Part shown: piece after piece, positions 35,261 through 44,035 of the stretch | Layout: every line of letters starts with the position of its first letter | How positions within the stretch are numbered: position 1 is the first letter of the stretch | DNA from: Epibacterium sp. Ofav1-8 | Lineage (GTDB): Bacteria > Pseudomonadota > Alphaproteobacteria > Rhodobacterales > Rhodobacteraceae | Direction: 5' to 3' | DNA length: 64,000 nucleotides | NCBI RefSeq assembly: GCF_022348185.1 | Contig: NZ_JAKRFD010000011.1 | Span: 1 to 64,000, forward strand | The notes under the pieces: model-generated | What the model was told of the DNA's origin: nothing | Database searches by the model: none | The model's input: only the letters and a program-made list of their open reading frames with translations | Position numbers and translations under genes: made by a program

Positions 35261-35887
35261 ATGGGACGACGCCGCGAGTTTGATGTAGACAAGGCACTAG
35301 ATGCCGCGCTCTGCGTGTTCTGGCGCAAGGGCTATGAGGGGGCTTCATATGCCGACCTGACTGCAGCCGCCGGAGTGGAGCGTCCAGCGCTCTATTCCGC
35401 CTTCGGCAACAAGGAAGCCCTGTTTCGCAAGGCCCTGGACCGCTATTTCGAGACTTATATGGATTTCATCCCCGAGGCGCTGGCGCAGCCGACTGCCTAC
35501 GGCGTGGTGCGGGGCATGCTTTTCGGCGCGCTGGAGCTGCACACCCGCTTTCCCGATCAATCGGGTTGCCTCGGCATCAACGGCGCCCTGGCAGTGTCTG
35601 ACGAGGCTGAGCCGGTGAGGCGCGCCCTTATCGCAGAGCGCGCCCAAGGTGAGGCAAAGCTGCGCGCTCGGCTCGAGCAGGCACGCGCGGAGGGCGACCT
35701 GCCCGCTTCGTCAGATCCGGCGGCGCTGGCCGCCTTTGTCCTCGCGGTCTCGCACGGGATGGCGGTTCAGGCCAAGGCAGGCTTCAATCGCGACCAACTC
35801 GCAGCGGTTGCGGAACTCGCACTTTCTGCGATGCCAAATGGCACACCCGACCAGACTGGCCTGAAGGGCAAAAATGTATCGGACTGA
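35261..35887 (+). CDS. TetR-family regulator
   Basis: 208 residues; GAGGAG upstream of ATG 35261. HTH: FDVDKALDAALCVFWRKGYEGASYADLTAAAGVERPALYSAFGNKEALF, typical of the TetR/AcrR group that controls SDRs and quinone- or aldehyde-responsive genes. The ligand domain has two cysteine-poor helices after SGCLGINGALA (a single conserved Cys). It probably represses the two divergent SDR genes. It ends four bases from the convergent TetR gene. Confidence 0.88.
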   Translation: MGRRREFDVDKALDAALCVFWRKGYEGASYADLTAAAGVERPALYSAFGNKEALFRKALDRYFETYMDFIPEALAQPTAYGVVRGMLFGALELHTRFPDQSGCLGINGALAVSDEAEPVRRALIAERAQGEAKLRARLEQARAEGDLPASSDPAALAAFVLAVSHGMAVQAKAGFNRDQLAAVAELALSAMPNGTPDQTGLKGKNVSD

Positions 35888-35891
35888 GACC

Positions 35892-36497
35892 TTACCCGTC
35901 GTCGTCGGTCTGCGCGAGAACTCCGGAGGCGAGGCATTCAAAGGCGGCAATCGCCTTGGGAAGGGTCGCCTTCGCATCTTCGCTCGCCGCGACCCAGAGC
36001 GCGGCATTCAGAGCAACACCGTTCAGCAGACGCGCGATGCCCTCAATGTCCACCCGCTTGATCCGGCCCGCGGAGGCCAACTTCGTGAGCGTGGTAATGG
36101 TCGCCTGCAAGCAGCGGTTCTGGCTCGGCCATTGCGCGGGATCGCCCAGAACCGCAGGGCCGTCCAAAAGGACGATACGCTGCACTTCGGGTTCCAACGC
36201 CATTTCGATATAAGCCGCGCCCTCCGCCATCAACCCGGCCCAACCTCCACCGGCGCGCTCGCCCGCAGCTTTGGCCGTGATTGCCATCGCTGTGTCGATT
36301 TGGTCCACCACCGCCGCCATCAAGCCGCGCTTGTCACCGAAATTATGATAGAGCGCGCCGCGCGTCAGCCCCACCTCCGCCGTCAACTCGTCCATAGACG
36401 CCTCGGCAAAACCTTTCGCGGCAAAGGCTTTGCGGCCAGCCGCAATAAGCTTGGCCCGGTTTTCTTCCATTTTCTCGACGCGGGTCTGCTTGGCCAT
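35892..36497 (-). CDS. TetR-family regulator controlling the ridA-like gene
   Basis: 201 residues from ATG 36497 (AGGAGG upstream); the longer frame to 36653 runs through the operators and is not used. HTH: GRKAFAAKGFAEASMDELTAEVGLTRGALYHNFGDKRGL. Ligand domain ends with AIAAFECLASGVLAQ. Divergent from the RidA-like gene across 121 bases containing three operator copies, which strongly suggests joint autorepression. Confidence 0.88.
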   Translation of the reverse strand: MAKQTRVEKMEENRAKLIAAGRKAFAAKGFAEASMDELTAEVGLTRGALYHNFGDKRGLMAAVVDQIDTAMAITAKAAGERAGGGWAGLMAEGAAYIEMALEPEVQRIVLLDGPAVLGDPAQWPSQNRCLQATITTLTKLASAGRIKRVDIEGIARLLNGVALNAALWVAASEDAKATLPKAIAAFECLASGVLAQTDDDG

Positions 36498-36511
36498 AGG
36501 CCCTCCTTTCG

Positions 36512-36576
36512 CATACACCTCGTATGTGACTTGACATACGGGGTGTATGCGACTACTTCCACATACGCACCGTATA
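36512..36576. promoter_or_regulatory. Three tandem operators CATAC-N5-GTATG
   Basis: CATAC-N5-GTATG occurs at 36512-36526 and 36535-36549, and CATAC-N5-GTATA at 36562-36576. Start-to-start spacing is 23 and 27 bases. All lie between the tetR start and the ridA-like start, the expected place for a TetR dimer site covering both promoters. Confidence 0.7.
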
Positions 36577-36618
36577 TGGAAGCAAAGTTGAAATCCACAA
36601 GAGAACAGCGAGAGTCCC

Positions 36619-37020
36619 ATGCCCCTGAACAACCAACCCGTCTTTCCCGCCAACCGCCACGCGCTTTACGAGCAGCACGGCTATTCCGCCGCCATCAAGT
36701 CCGGCGATCTGGTCTTTGTTTCCGGACAAGTCGGCAGCCGCGAGGATGGTACGCCCGAGCCCGACTTCAAGAAACAGGTTGCGCTCGCTTTTGAAAACCT
36801 CAAGGCAGTCCTCGCCGCTGCCGACTGTAGCCTTGACGATATCATCGACGTCACCACTTTTCACACCGATCCCGAAGCACAGTTCGGCGACATCATGGAA
36901 GTGAAGGCCGGTATTTTCCCTGCAGCCCCCTACCCCAACTGGACCGCCATCGGCGTCAACTGGCTTGCGGGGTTCGATTTTGAAATCAAGGTTATCGCCC
37001 GCGCACCCGCCGCAGCCTAA
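36619..37020 (+). CDS. RidA/YjgF family protein
   Basis: 133 residues. Pattern YSAAIKSGDLVFVSGQVGSREDGT, FKKQVALAFENLKAVLAAADCSLDDIIDVTTF and the end YPNWTAIGVNWLAGFDFEIKVIARAPA. The canonical Arg of RidA (R-x-A-V near the end, used for enamine/imine hydrolysis) is not evident here: the matching segment reads TAIGVNWLAGFDFEIKVIA, so it may be one of the Rid subfamilies without imine deaminase activity. Regulated by the divergent TetR gene. Confidence 0.85.
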   Translation: MPLNNQPVFPANRHALYEQHGYSAAIKSGDLVFVSGQVGSREDGTPEPDFKKQVALAFENLKAVLAAADCSLDDIIDVTTFHTDPEAQFGDIMEVKAGIFPAAPYPNWTAIGVNWLAGFDFEIKVIARAPAAA

Positions 37021-37109
37021 CCCGTCCCGCCGCGCCACGTTTGCGCGGCGGGATCTTCGCCCCAGGTTCCCCACGCCCTGAAACCCCACCGAAACTACAG
37101 GAGGTCACA

Positions 37110-37745
37110 ATGTATCGCCCACAACAGTTTGCCGAAGACCGGCTGGAAGTGCTGGTCGCTGCCATCCGCGAAATCCAGTTCGCTGCAATTGTCACCCAGA
37201 CCCCCGAGGGGATCGAAGTGACCCATGCGCCGGTGGTTATACGCCCTGGAGATACGGTAGAAAAAACATTTCTTGAGACCCATGTCGCACGTCCAAACCC
37301 GCATTGGCGGGCTGCGGTGGATGCTCCGAGTGTGGCGATCTTCCAGGGTCCCCAGGCCTATGTTTCGCCTTCCTGGTACCCTTCAAAACAAGAGCACGGC
37401 AAGGTAGTGCCCACCTGGACATACGTCTCGGTTCACGCCCACGGCCGACTGGAGGCGGTGCAGGATGAAAGTTGGCTGGCACAACATCTCGACGCACTGA
37501 CCCAACAAAATGAAGCCACTCGAGCAAAACCCTGGGCGGTTTCGGACGCGCCCGAGGGCTTCATTCCCGCGCTGTCGCGAGGTATTGTCGGCCTTCGGAT
37601 GCGGCTAGATCGGCTCGAAGGCGCCTGGAAGATCAACCAGCACAAGAACGAGGGAGACCGCGCCGGTACAGCCGCGGGCCTCGCCCGGTCCGGAGAAATG
37701 GGTGCGAAGCTTGCCGCCCTGCTGACCGAAGCGACTCGCGGCTGA
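37110..37745 (+). CDS. PaiB-like FMN-binding protein
   Basis: 211 residues; AGGAGGT upstream of ATG 37110. Start MYRPQQFAEDRLEVLVAAIREIQFAAIVTQ and the block ATHVARPNPHWRA...AIFQGPQAYVSPSWYPSK, then VPTWTYVSVHAHGRLE, are diagnostic of the FMN-binding negative transcriptional regulator (PaiB/Yfmt) family, which despite the name behaves like a flavin-binding PPOX fold protein. Follows the RidA-like gene after 89 bases, so likely in its operon. Confidence 0.88.
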   Translation: MYRPQQFAEDRLEVLVAAIREIQFAAIVTQTPEGIEVTHAPVVIRPGDTVEKTFLETHVARPNPHWRAAVDAPSVAIFQGPQAYVSPSWYPSKQEHGKVVPTWTYVSVHAHGRLEAVQDESWLAQHLDALTQQNEATRAKPWAVSDAPEGFIPALSRGIVGLRMRLDRLEGAWKINQHKNEGDRAGTAAGLARSGEMGAKLAALLTEATRG

Positions 37746-37832
37746 GTGATCCCAACAATCACCTCCCCAAAAGAGGGTATCACACAGAGGCAGGTCCCCC
37801 AGGACATGCCTTCCCAAAGTAGGAGAACATGC

Positions 37833-38144
37833 ATGCCTGTACTCGAAGATCCTGTCCGCCTCTTCCTGATGAAGAACAATATGCACTGTGGCCTCGCGCA
37901 TCGCCTACTCGACGTTTCAAGTGAGCTTGGTGAGGTCAGCAAGGAAGTACTGAAGGCCTCGGTCTATGGCCAGACCGAGGCCCGCCTAACGGCCGAATTG
38001 CGAGAAGAACTGGGCGACCTGCTTTTTGCTGTTCACGCCCTTGCAAGCGAGGTTGATCTCGACCCAAACCACCTGCTCCAGGAGGCGCTGGCGAAATACA
38101 TCGCCCGCCTGAGTGTGAAGGGACATATCGGATCTACCCCTTGA
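37833..38144 (+). CDS. MazG-like NTP pyrophosphohydrolase
   Basis: 103 residues; AGGAG seven bases upstream of ATG 37833. The MazG core is present: SSELGEVSKEV (E-x2-E) and EELREELGDLLFAVHAL (E-x2-D Mg2+ site). One-domain MazG proteins hydrolyse aberrant NTPs to NMP and PPi. The 3' end overlaps the convergent Rrf2-type gene by 11 bases. Third gene of the RidA/PaiB unit by position; house-cleaning function inferred. Confidence 0.85.
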   Translation: MPVLEDPVRLFLMKNNMHCGLAHRLLDVSSELGEVSKEVLKASVYGQTEARLTAELREELGDLLFAVHALASEVDLDPNHLLQEALAKYIARLSVKGHIGSTP

Positions 38145-38568
38145 AAGGTTCAACAATCGACTGATCTGGTTTGACGATCTCTGCCACGGTCCGGGCTGCG
38201 AGACGTGCTTTGAAGACCTGCTTTGCCTCATAAAGGGCGTCATTCGTGGCGGCATTTGCAGCTCTGGCCAGGAGGCATGAGGGTTGGTCCTCATCCGGCG
38301 CAATGGCGAACAGCTCCGGCGCGCCGAGCGCGCTATATAAATCGAGCAGAGATATTTCAGTCAACGGCCGCGATAGGCTCCATCCTCCACCATGCCCTTT
38401 GGTCGAAGTAAGCAGCTGCGCCTCTCGAAGCCCAGCGAGGGTGCGGCGCACGACGGTGGCATTCGTGCCCAGCATTGCGGCGATTTCCTCGGACGTCGCT
38501 GGACGGTCCATCTCCGCCATATGAAGCAGGGCGTGAAGCACGCGGGGAAGGCGGCTGTCAGTTCGCAT
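38134..38568 (-). CDS. Rrf2-family transcriptional regulator
   Basis: 144 residues from ATG 38568. Winged HTH: RLPRVLHALLHMAEMDRPATSEEIAAMLGTNATVVRRTLAGLREAQLLTSTKGHGGGWSL, the YwnA/Rrf2-like layout. The three clustered Cys of IscR/NsrR (iron-sulphur ligands) are missing; a single cysteine (QPSCLLARA) remains, so a Fe-S sensor is unlikely and a thiol or ligand sensor more so. It is divergent from the MFS/methyltransferase unit and probably regulates it. Upstream ATGs at 38580/38616 are alternatives. Confidence 0.82.
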   Translation of the reverse strand: MRTDSRLPRVLHALLHMAEMDRPATSEEIAAMLGTNATVVRRTLAGLREAQLLTSTKGHGGGWSLSRPLTEISLLDLYSALGAPELFAIAPDEDQPSCLLARAANAATNDALYEAKQVFKARLAARTVAEIVKPDQSIVEPFKG

Positions 38569-38670
38569 GGGGCCTCTCATGATACTTTTGAAGATGCGAG
38601 AGTTGAGGTCTCGCATTTAATGTGTCATACGATGTTACGAAAGATTCGTTCCAAATACCAGAGTTCCAAC

Positions 38671-40065
38671 ATGACCGTGACCAACTCCCGGTCCCGATGG
38701 CTTGCCATGGGGTTCCTTTGCCTTGGCAGTTTCATCAATCTCCTTGATGTGACTATCGTCACCGTCGCGCTGCCGCGCATCCAGTCCGATTTGTCGGCGT
38801 CTCCTGCTCAACTGGCGTGGGTGGCGGCAATCTATGTCCTCGCACTCGCGGCGGGGCTGCTGCCTATGGGCCGGTTCGGTGACAGTTGGGGTCGAAAACC
38901 TCTCTTTATTTGGGGGATGATCGGCTTCACTCTTGCCTCAGCGGCCTGCGCAGCTGCTTCAAACATTGCTCTGTTGATCGGCGCACGTTTGGCGCAGGGA
39001 CTGTCAGCCGCGGTGATGGTCCCTCAAGTCCTGGCAATCTTGAATGTGACCTTCCCTCCAGAGCAGAAAGCCCGCGTTTTTGGCCTGTTTGCAGGGATCT
39101 CCAGCCTAGCCTCGGTTTCGGGGCCGGTGCTTGGTGGCGCATTGATCGCGCTGGATCTCTGGGGACTGGATTGGCGCGCTATCTTCATCGTGAACCTGCC
39201 TTTGGGCATTGTTGCCATCGTCGGCGCATCCTTCACAGTGCCCGCTGAGCGCGGCACATCGCGCGCAGTGGATTGGGTGAGCACAGCGCTCTTTGCCGTG
39301 ACAACGCTCTGCCTTGTGTTGCCCTTGATCGAGGGGCGCGCGATGGGCTGGCCATGGTGGCTCGTCGCAACTCTTGTCGCCTCTGTGCCGTTGGCTGGGG
39401 TTACTCTGAACCATATGTTGCGGCGGGGTCGCCGCGGGCATACCGCACTGATCTCCACCGATCTCTTGCGCAATAGGTCCTTCTTGTGGGGCCTTGGCCG
39501 AGTTGTCTTCGTCTTTTCCGGGATACCTGGCTTCTTCCTTGTGCTGACCGTTTACCTGCAAGCGACCCTTGGATTTACGCCCCTACAAAGCGGACTAACC
39601 ACAGCCGCGTTTCCGGTTGGCGTCATGGTGGCCTCGATGAGTGCAAACCGTTTGCGCGATTGGCCGCTGTCGAGACGGATCGGATGCAGCGCAGTGCTCC
39701 TTACTGCAGGCATGGCGCTCACTGCTCTGGGAGTTTGGCGGATGGGACGTGATATGGAGCCATGGCACCTTACCGCCCCGCTCTTGGTCTCTGGGCTTGC
39801 GATGGGGACGGTCGTGGTTGCTCTGTTTCAGTCGGTTATGGCCACTGCCGCGGCGCACGACTCCGGCGCTGCCTCAGGGGCGTTGCAAGCATTCCAGCAG
39901 ATCGGAGCGGCACTGGGGATCGCCATCGTCTCCGGCATCTACTTCAGCCTATCGGAGGGAGGGGCGCCGCGGCCCGCCATGATTGCCGCCTGCTTCTATC
40001 CGATGATCCTCTTCGCACTTCTCGGCCTTAGCAATCTGCGAAAACTCAAAAGGAAACAGAGATGA
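38671..40065 (+). CDS. MFS multidrug efflux transporter, DHA2-type 14-TM
   Basis: 464 residues, start ATG 38671 (the longer frame from 38392 overlaps the regulator and is not used). Fourteen hydrophobic segments; MFS signature GRFGDSWGRKPLFIWG after helix 2 and LDVTIVTVALPRIQSDL at helix 1 (motif D of the EmrB/QacA branch). Pumps drugs or toxic metabolites by proton antiport. Shares ATGA with the methyltransferase gene. Confidence 0.88.
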   Translation: MTVTNSRSRWLAMGFLCLGSFINLLDVTIVTVALPRIQSDLSASPAQLAWVAAIYVLALAAGLLPMGRFGDSWGRKPLFIWGMIGFTLASAACAAASNIALLIGARLAQGLSAAVMVPQVLAILNVTFPPEQKARVFGLFAGISSLASVSGPVLGGALIALDLWGLDWRAIFIVNLPLGIVAIVGASFTVPAERGTSRAVDWVSTALFAVTTLCLVLPLIEGRAMGWPWWLVATLVASVPLAGVTLNHMLRRGRRGHTALISTDLLRNRSFLWGLGRVVFVFSGIPGFFLVLTVYLQATLGFTPLQSGLTTAAFPVGVMVASMSANRLRDWPLSRRIGCSAVLLTAGMALTALGVWRMGRDMEPWHLTAPLLVSGLAMGTVVVALFQSVMATAAAHDSGAASGALQAFQQIGAALGIAIVSGIYFSLSEGGAPRPAMIAACFYPMILFALLGLSNLRKLKRKQR

Positions 40066-40697
40066 AACCGACCTTACTCGATACCGACACTCCGGAAAGC
40101 TTCTGGGATCGCCATTGGTCGGCGATGACCCAACCGAGTAGCGGAACGCCGTCTGCTGCGTTGGAGCGCCTTGTTTCAGGACGATCCTTAGGGCGCGCCG
40201 TAGATCTCGGCTGCGGGCGTGGCGATGATGCGGTGTGGCTTGCACGAAACGGCTGGCAAGTGGTCGCTGTTGATGTATCGCAAACCGCGCTCGACACCGT
40301 TCGTCACAACGCTGAAGCCGCCGGGGTCGCACAGAAGGTCACCTGTGTGCGACATGACCTCTCCCGGACATGGCCTGAGGGCTCGTTCGATCTTGTGTTG
40401 TCGATGTTTACCCATACGCCGATGGAATTTGATCGTGCGGCAATGTTGCGGTCGGCAGCAACCCTCGTTGCACCCGGGGGGCTCCTTTTGATTGCTGGGC
40501 ACGGAAGCCTTGCGCCTTGGGCCTGGAGCGATCCGGAGATTCAACTTCCCAATGCGCAGGATGTCGCCGACGCGCTTGATTTGTTGGAGTGGACTATAGT
40601 CGAGATCGCGGACTATCCACGAGAAGCACGCGGTTCTCAAGGTCAGGTCGCGCAAGTTCTTGACAGTGTCACCGCATTGGAACGCCCGCTCAAGTAA
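40062..40697 (+). CDS. Class I SAM-dependent methyltransferase
   Basis: 211 residues, start overlapping the MFS stop (ATGA). Motif I is VDLGCGRGDDAVWLARNGWQVVAVDVS, the later acidic/ aromatic part SFDLVLSMFTHTPMEF, then a Rossmann strand GGLLLIAGHG. Similar to tellurite-resistance/thiopurine-type small-molecule methyltransferases. Coupled to the efflux gene, it probably modifies a toxic compound that the pump exports; inference from coupling. Confidence 0.85.
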   Translation: MKPTLLDTDTPESFWDRHWSAMTQPSSGTPSAALERLVSGRSLGRAVDLGCGRGDDAVWLARNGWQVVAVDVSQTALDTVRHNAEAAGVAQKVTCVRHDLSRTWPEGSFDLVLSMFTHTPMEFDRAAMLRSAATLVAPGGLLLIAGHGSLAPWAWSDPEIQLPNAQDVADALDLLEWTIVEIADYPREARGSQGQVAQVLDSVTALERPLK

Positions 40698-40932
40698 CCA
40701 CAGGCGAGGTGGCGTTTGCGAACCCATTTACAATGAGTTCTGGCGCTTGTGTCGTCAGGTTTTGTGAGACGTTCATCTTTTGCTTTTGTTTGGCTGCAGG
40801 GCGAAGGAGGTTCGCCGGCCAAACGCAGGTTACTCAGGCCGCCCTACTGCTAAAGACAGGTTCCAGAACGCGGCATGATGTAACAACCGCGATAGATCTG
40901 CCCCGAGCGAAGTGTTCGGGGCAGGTGTGGTT

Positions 40933-41814
40933 TCAGTCTCGGATCACCGCCATGATGGCATTGCCAATCTCTTTGAGCGCCGCATTGCGAGTGGCGAAGT
41001 CCACTTCGGCGTCGGAAATAAAGAGGGCGACGACCCAGGGCTCGCTCCCCTCCGGTGTGACTACGGCGATGATGTTGCGCGTGTGACTGCCGCTGCCGGA
41101 TTTATCGAAGACCTGCCAGCCCTCCGGAGCCGCGGCCCGAAGCAGATCCCCAGTCACGCCGCCATGGCGCATCCACTCTGCCAGTTGATCGCGCGAGGCC
41201 TCTGAAAGCGCGTCGCCCAGAAGCAGGGTGCGCAGGGTTTCAGACATAGCAGCGGGAGTCGTTGTGTCGCGCGGATCATCAACGGCGAAAGTGTTCAGAT
41301 CAGGCTCTCGCCGATCTAGACGGCTCACTTCATCCCCTGTGCTGCGGAAGAATGCCGTCACTTCCTGCGGGCCACCCAAGTGGTCGAGAACCATGTTCGT
41401 CGCTGTGTTGTCGCTCATGTCCAGCGCGGCAAAGCATAGATCCGCCAGCGACATTTCCGCGCCGACTCGGCCTTCGGTTACCGGCGCATAGGAGAGAAGG
41501 TCGTCTTCTTTCACCAAAAGACGGTCCGAGAGTGCCATCTCGCCCGCGTCAACACGGGCTAGCACCGCAGCGCAAATGGGAGTTTTCACCGTGCTGTTCA
41601 TAAGGAACCGCTCGTCAGCGCGATAGGACCAGGCTTGCTGAGACCCAGTATCGACAAGCGACAGGCCAACACGGGCCCCAAGCCGATTTTCGACCTGTGT
41701 CACAGTATCGGACAAGGCTTCGATTGAAGTCTCGGCAGGCGCGGCCGAGGCAATGATTATGCCAAAGGTAAGCCCTGCCGCGAGGCGCGACAAAGAGGCA
41801 GCGGTGAACCGCAT
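40933..41814 (-). CDS. Class A beta-lactamase, AmpR-controlled type
   Basis: About 293 residues from ATG 41814 (AAAGGA seven bases upstream); a Sec signal peptide follows (SRLAAGLTFGIIIASAAPAETS). Motifs: STVK (NSTVKTP), SDN (MSDNTATN), E166 region RREPDLN, and KSG (FDKSGSGSHTRN). It is divergent from an AmpR-like gene, the classic inducible layout. The regulator is frameshifted, so inducibility may be lost. Distinct from the RTG-type enzyme at 6491: different export signal, different motif III, different neighbours. Confidence 0.9.
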   Translation of the reverse strand: MRFTAASLSRLAAGLTFGIIIASAAPAETSIEALSDTVTQVENRLGARVGLSLVDTGSQQAWSYRADERFLMNSTVKTPICAAVLARVDAGEMALSDRLLVKEDDLLSYAPVTEGRVGAEMSLADLCFAALDMSDNTATNMVLDHLGGPQEVTAFFRSTGDEVSRLDRREPDLNTFAVDDPRDTTTPAAMSETLRTLLLGDALSEASRDQLAEWMRHGGVTGDLLRAAAPEGWQVFDKSGSGSHTRNIIAVVTPEGSEPWVVALFISDAEVDFATRNAALKEIGNAIMAVIRD

Positions 41815-41864
41815 TGCAGTATCCTTTATGGTAAGGGCTCGGAGGGGAGCCAATCAGTAACATC

Positions 41865-41951
41865 AGCTGACGTCATGAACGCTCTATATTTGGTCTTGTT
41901 TGGCCGTCGCAAACGACAAATATTATAGCTTGCCATTAGCTGAGGTCATGA
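41865..41951. promoter_or_regulatory. AmpR-type control region with a 14-bp direct repeat
   Basis: AGCTGACGTCATGA (41865-41878) and AGCTGAGGTCATGA (41938-41951) differ in one base and lie 73 bases apart in the bla/ampR divergent gap. The region also has TTTGGCCG...AAACGACAAA, a LysR-like dyad. Likely contains both promoters. Confidence 0.45.
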
Positions 41952-41952
41952 C

Positions 41953-42812
41953 ATGGATCGCCCAGATCTACCCCTGAACGCGCTTCGAGTCTTTGAGGTC
42001 GCCATGCGGCAGGGGAGTTTTACCAAGGCTGCGATTGAGCTGCGCGTGACGCAAGCCGCTGTGAGCCATCAGGTTGCGCGGCTTGAGGATCTGCTGGGGG
42101 CAACCCTGTTCCTTCGGACCTCGCAGGGCCTTGTGCCAACTGACGAGGGACGTTTGCTCTTTCCGGTGCTGGAACATGGGTTCGATGCGATGGCCCGGGT
42201 GCTGGATCGAATTGGTAGCCGCCGCGACATCGAGGTGCTGCAAGTCGGCGTAAACACAACCTTTGCGCTTGGCTGGCTGATGCCCCGAATTGATCTGTTC
42301 CGGCAAGCTCATCCGGAAATCGACCTACGGATTTCGACCAACAACAATCGCGTTGAGATCCTGCGCGAAGGGCTAGATATGGCGATCCGTTTCGGCACTG
42401 GTGGCTGGACCGGTCATGAGACGGTCCCGTTGATCGAGGCGCCACTCTCTCCGCTCTGTGCTCCGTCCATGCAACGCGTTTGCTGGAGCCCGCCGATCTG
42501 GCGCAGGTGAGCCTGTTGCGAAGCTATCGTAGTGCCGAATGGGCAGGATGGTTTGAGGCTGCGGGCACGACCTGCCCACCTGTGACGGGCGCGATATTCG
42601 ATAGCTCAATCGCGCTGGCAGAACTTGCCGCCTCAGGCGCAGGTGCGGCTTTGCTGCCGGTGGCCATGTTCGAAGGTTGGATCACGCTGGACCGTTTGGC
42701 GCAGCCTTTTGGTGTCACAGTCAATATCGGCAGATATTACCTAGCTTGGCCGTCGGATCGACAATCAAGCCCGGCGATGCGCGTCTTTACAAGCTGGCTT
42801 ACTGGAAAATAA
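41953..42812 (+). pseudogene. AmpR-like LysR regulator, frameshifted
   Basis: Codons 1-172 (41953 to about 42470) encode the HTH (RPDLPLNALRVFEVAMRQGSFTKAAIELRVTQAAVSHQVARLE) and part of the effector domain (ISTNNNRVEILREGLDMAIRFG, PLCAPSM). The frame then changes: the remainder (LEPADLAQVSLLRSYRSAEW, FDSSIALAELAASGAGAALLPVAMFE, FTSWLTGK) lies one base out, from about 42474 to 42812. Restoring one G after ATG 42469-42471 gives MATRLLEPADLAQ and a complete AmpR. Single-base deletion or a base error in this sequence. A truncated protein ending at 42510 would lack most of the effector domain. Confidence 0.85.
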
Positions 42813-42899
42813 TCTCCATGAAGAGACACGCGGAGCACATTTTCAGGCCCCATTGTTGATCTCTCGTAAATTCCATGAGCTGCTCTAAACGGTCTGAAT

Positions 42900-43121
42900 T
42901 TACTCCGCCTGCGCCTCAAGCGGCGCACCGCAGCACTGACACACCGAGCGCTTCGCCTTCAGTTCTTCCAGGAGATGCAGCGGTGCGCTCTCCACGAAGT
43001 ACCTGACCTTCTCAGGGTCGACGCAGACCCGCCGCGAGGTACCCCGGTAGACCAGCCAGCAATGGACGGACCCCACCACGCAGATTAATATGCCAGCTAT
43101 GCAGAACATCGGACCAATCAT
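42900..43121 (-). CDS. Small membrane protein with C-terminal Cys pair
   Basis: 73 residues from ATG 43121 (AAGGGAAAG upstream). One N-terminal hydrophobic helix (IGPMFCIAGILICVVGSVHCWL), a basic linker and a C-terminal CQCCG motif. It could bind a metal or be a lipoprotein-like anchor, but no family is recognised. Probably a single-gene unit beside the AmpR/bla pair. Confidence 0.5.
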   Translation of the reverse strand: MIGPMFCIAGILICVVGSVHCWLVYRGTSRRVCVDPEKVRYFVESAPLHLLEELKAKRSVCQCCGAPLEAQAE

Positions 43122-43512
43122 GCGCTTTCCCTTTCCGAGGGTCATCCTTGTCGCGAGCGCTTGGCGCACGCCCTCAGAAGGCTGCACCCTTATCGTCGAC
43201 GTGTCAAATGTGGGCAAGCATGGTCGCGTCATAGCCCCAGCGCGCACTGCAGATCATCATGCTCGAACGCGCTGGCCATGCGATTGACCACGGCGCATCA
43301 CGCTCCGACCGACTTCGCGGTTTCACGTCAAGTAGCGGTGACCGTAGTCAGCACCCGTGCCTTGATGTCAACCGGCACCGGATTGAGAACGTAGGCTGGT
43401 GACAGCGACCATCCCGTCGACAGAAGCAGAGGCCAATTTCTGTGCCGCTCTGGAAACTGAAGACATTGCCGTGGAACTAACTGAATTCAGCCTCCGGCAA
43501 ACCCGGTGCGGC
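43122..43512. other. Gap before the IS110 debris, no gene
   Basis: About 390 bases with only short shadow frames. Part of it (about 43300-43500) is likely old IS110 border material, as it runs straight into the truncated transposase, but I cannot identify an end or repeat. Confidence 0.4.
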
Positions 43513-43950
43513 TCAATAGGCTTCTTCGACCTTCCGATACGCCGTCCGATACACCGTGAGATCAGGCCGCCAAGCTGCGAACGTGCGGATTAACTGCATG
43601 CGGGTCATCTGCCGCAACGGGTCCCCCAACCTGTCGGGCGGGCAGACAATCGTCGTTTGAATCATCTGCAAGGCGATGCGGCGCGCCTGAACGGCCGTCT
43701 TACGACAAACCCTTAGAACACCGAGACTTTCGACCATTCCATCACGGTTCCTTGGTGTCTCGGTTTGCCGCACGGCAAAGGCGGCATGAGTCGCGCTTTT
43801 TGCATCGAAGTGGTCGTTCTTTCCGCGGCGTCGTCGGTCATACTTGTCTAGGGCAGTGACCTCCGGAACCTCGACACCAGCCGCCTGCATGTAACGCAAA
43901 AATCCCGCGCCATAGCTGCCCGAGCATTCGATGCTGTTGATTGTCACTGA
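43513..43950 (-). pseudogene. IS110-family transposase fragment
   Basis: Only a central part of an IS110 transposase remains: IECSGSYGAGFLRYMQAAGVEVPEVT, DKYDRRRRGKNDHFDAKSATHAAF (DEDD-type catalytic region 'K-x-D-x-x-D-A') and RDGMVESLGVLRVCRKTAVQARR. The N-terminal part is gone at about 43950, where a second IS110-type element starts on the other strand, and the C-terminal transposase domain is missing. A double-truncated relic. Confidence 0.75.
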
Positions 43951-44035
43951 GAGCTGATGGGGTGGATACACCTCCCGACGGCATCGCAATGTGCCAAGGT
44001 GATGTGGGTCACAGCACAAGAGGGAGGAAGTATCC

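Noticed and set aside
38134-38568. Rrf2-type gene as a Fe-S regulator (IscR or NsrR)
   Set aside because: The three clustered cysteines needed to hold the cluster are missing; only one cysteine remains.
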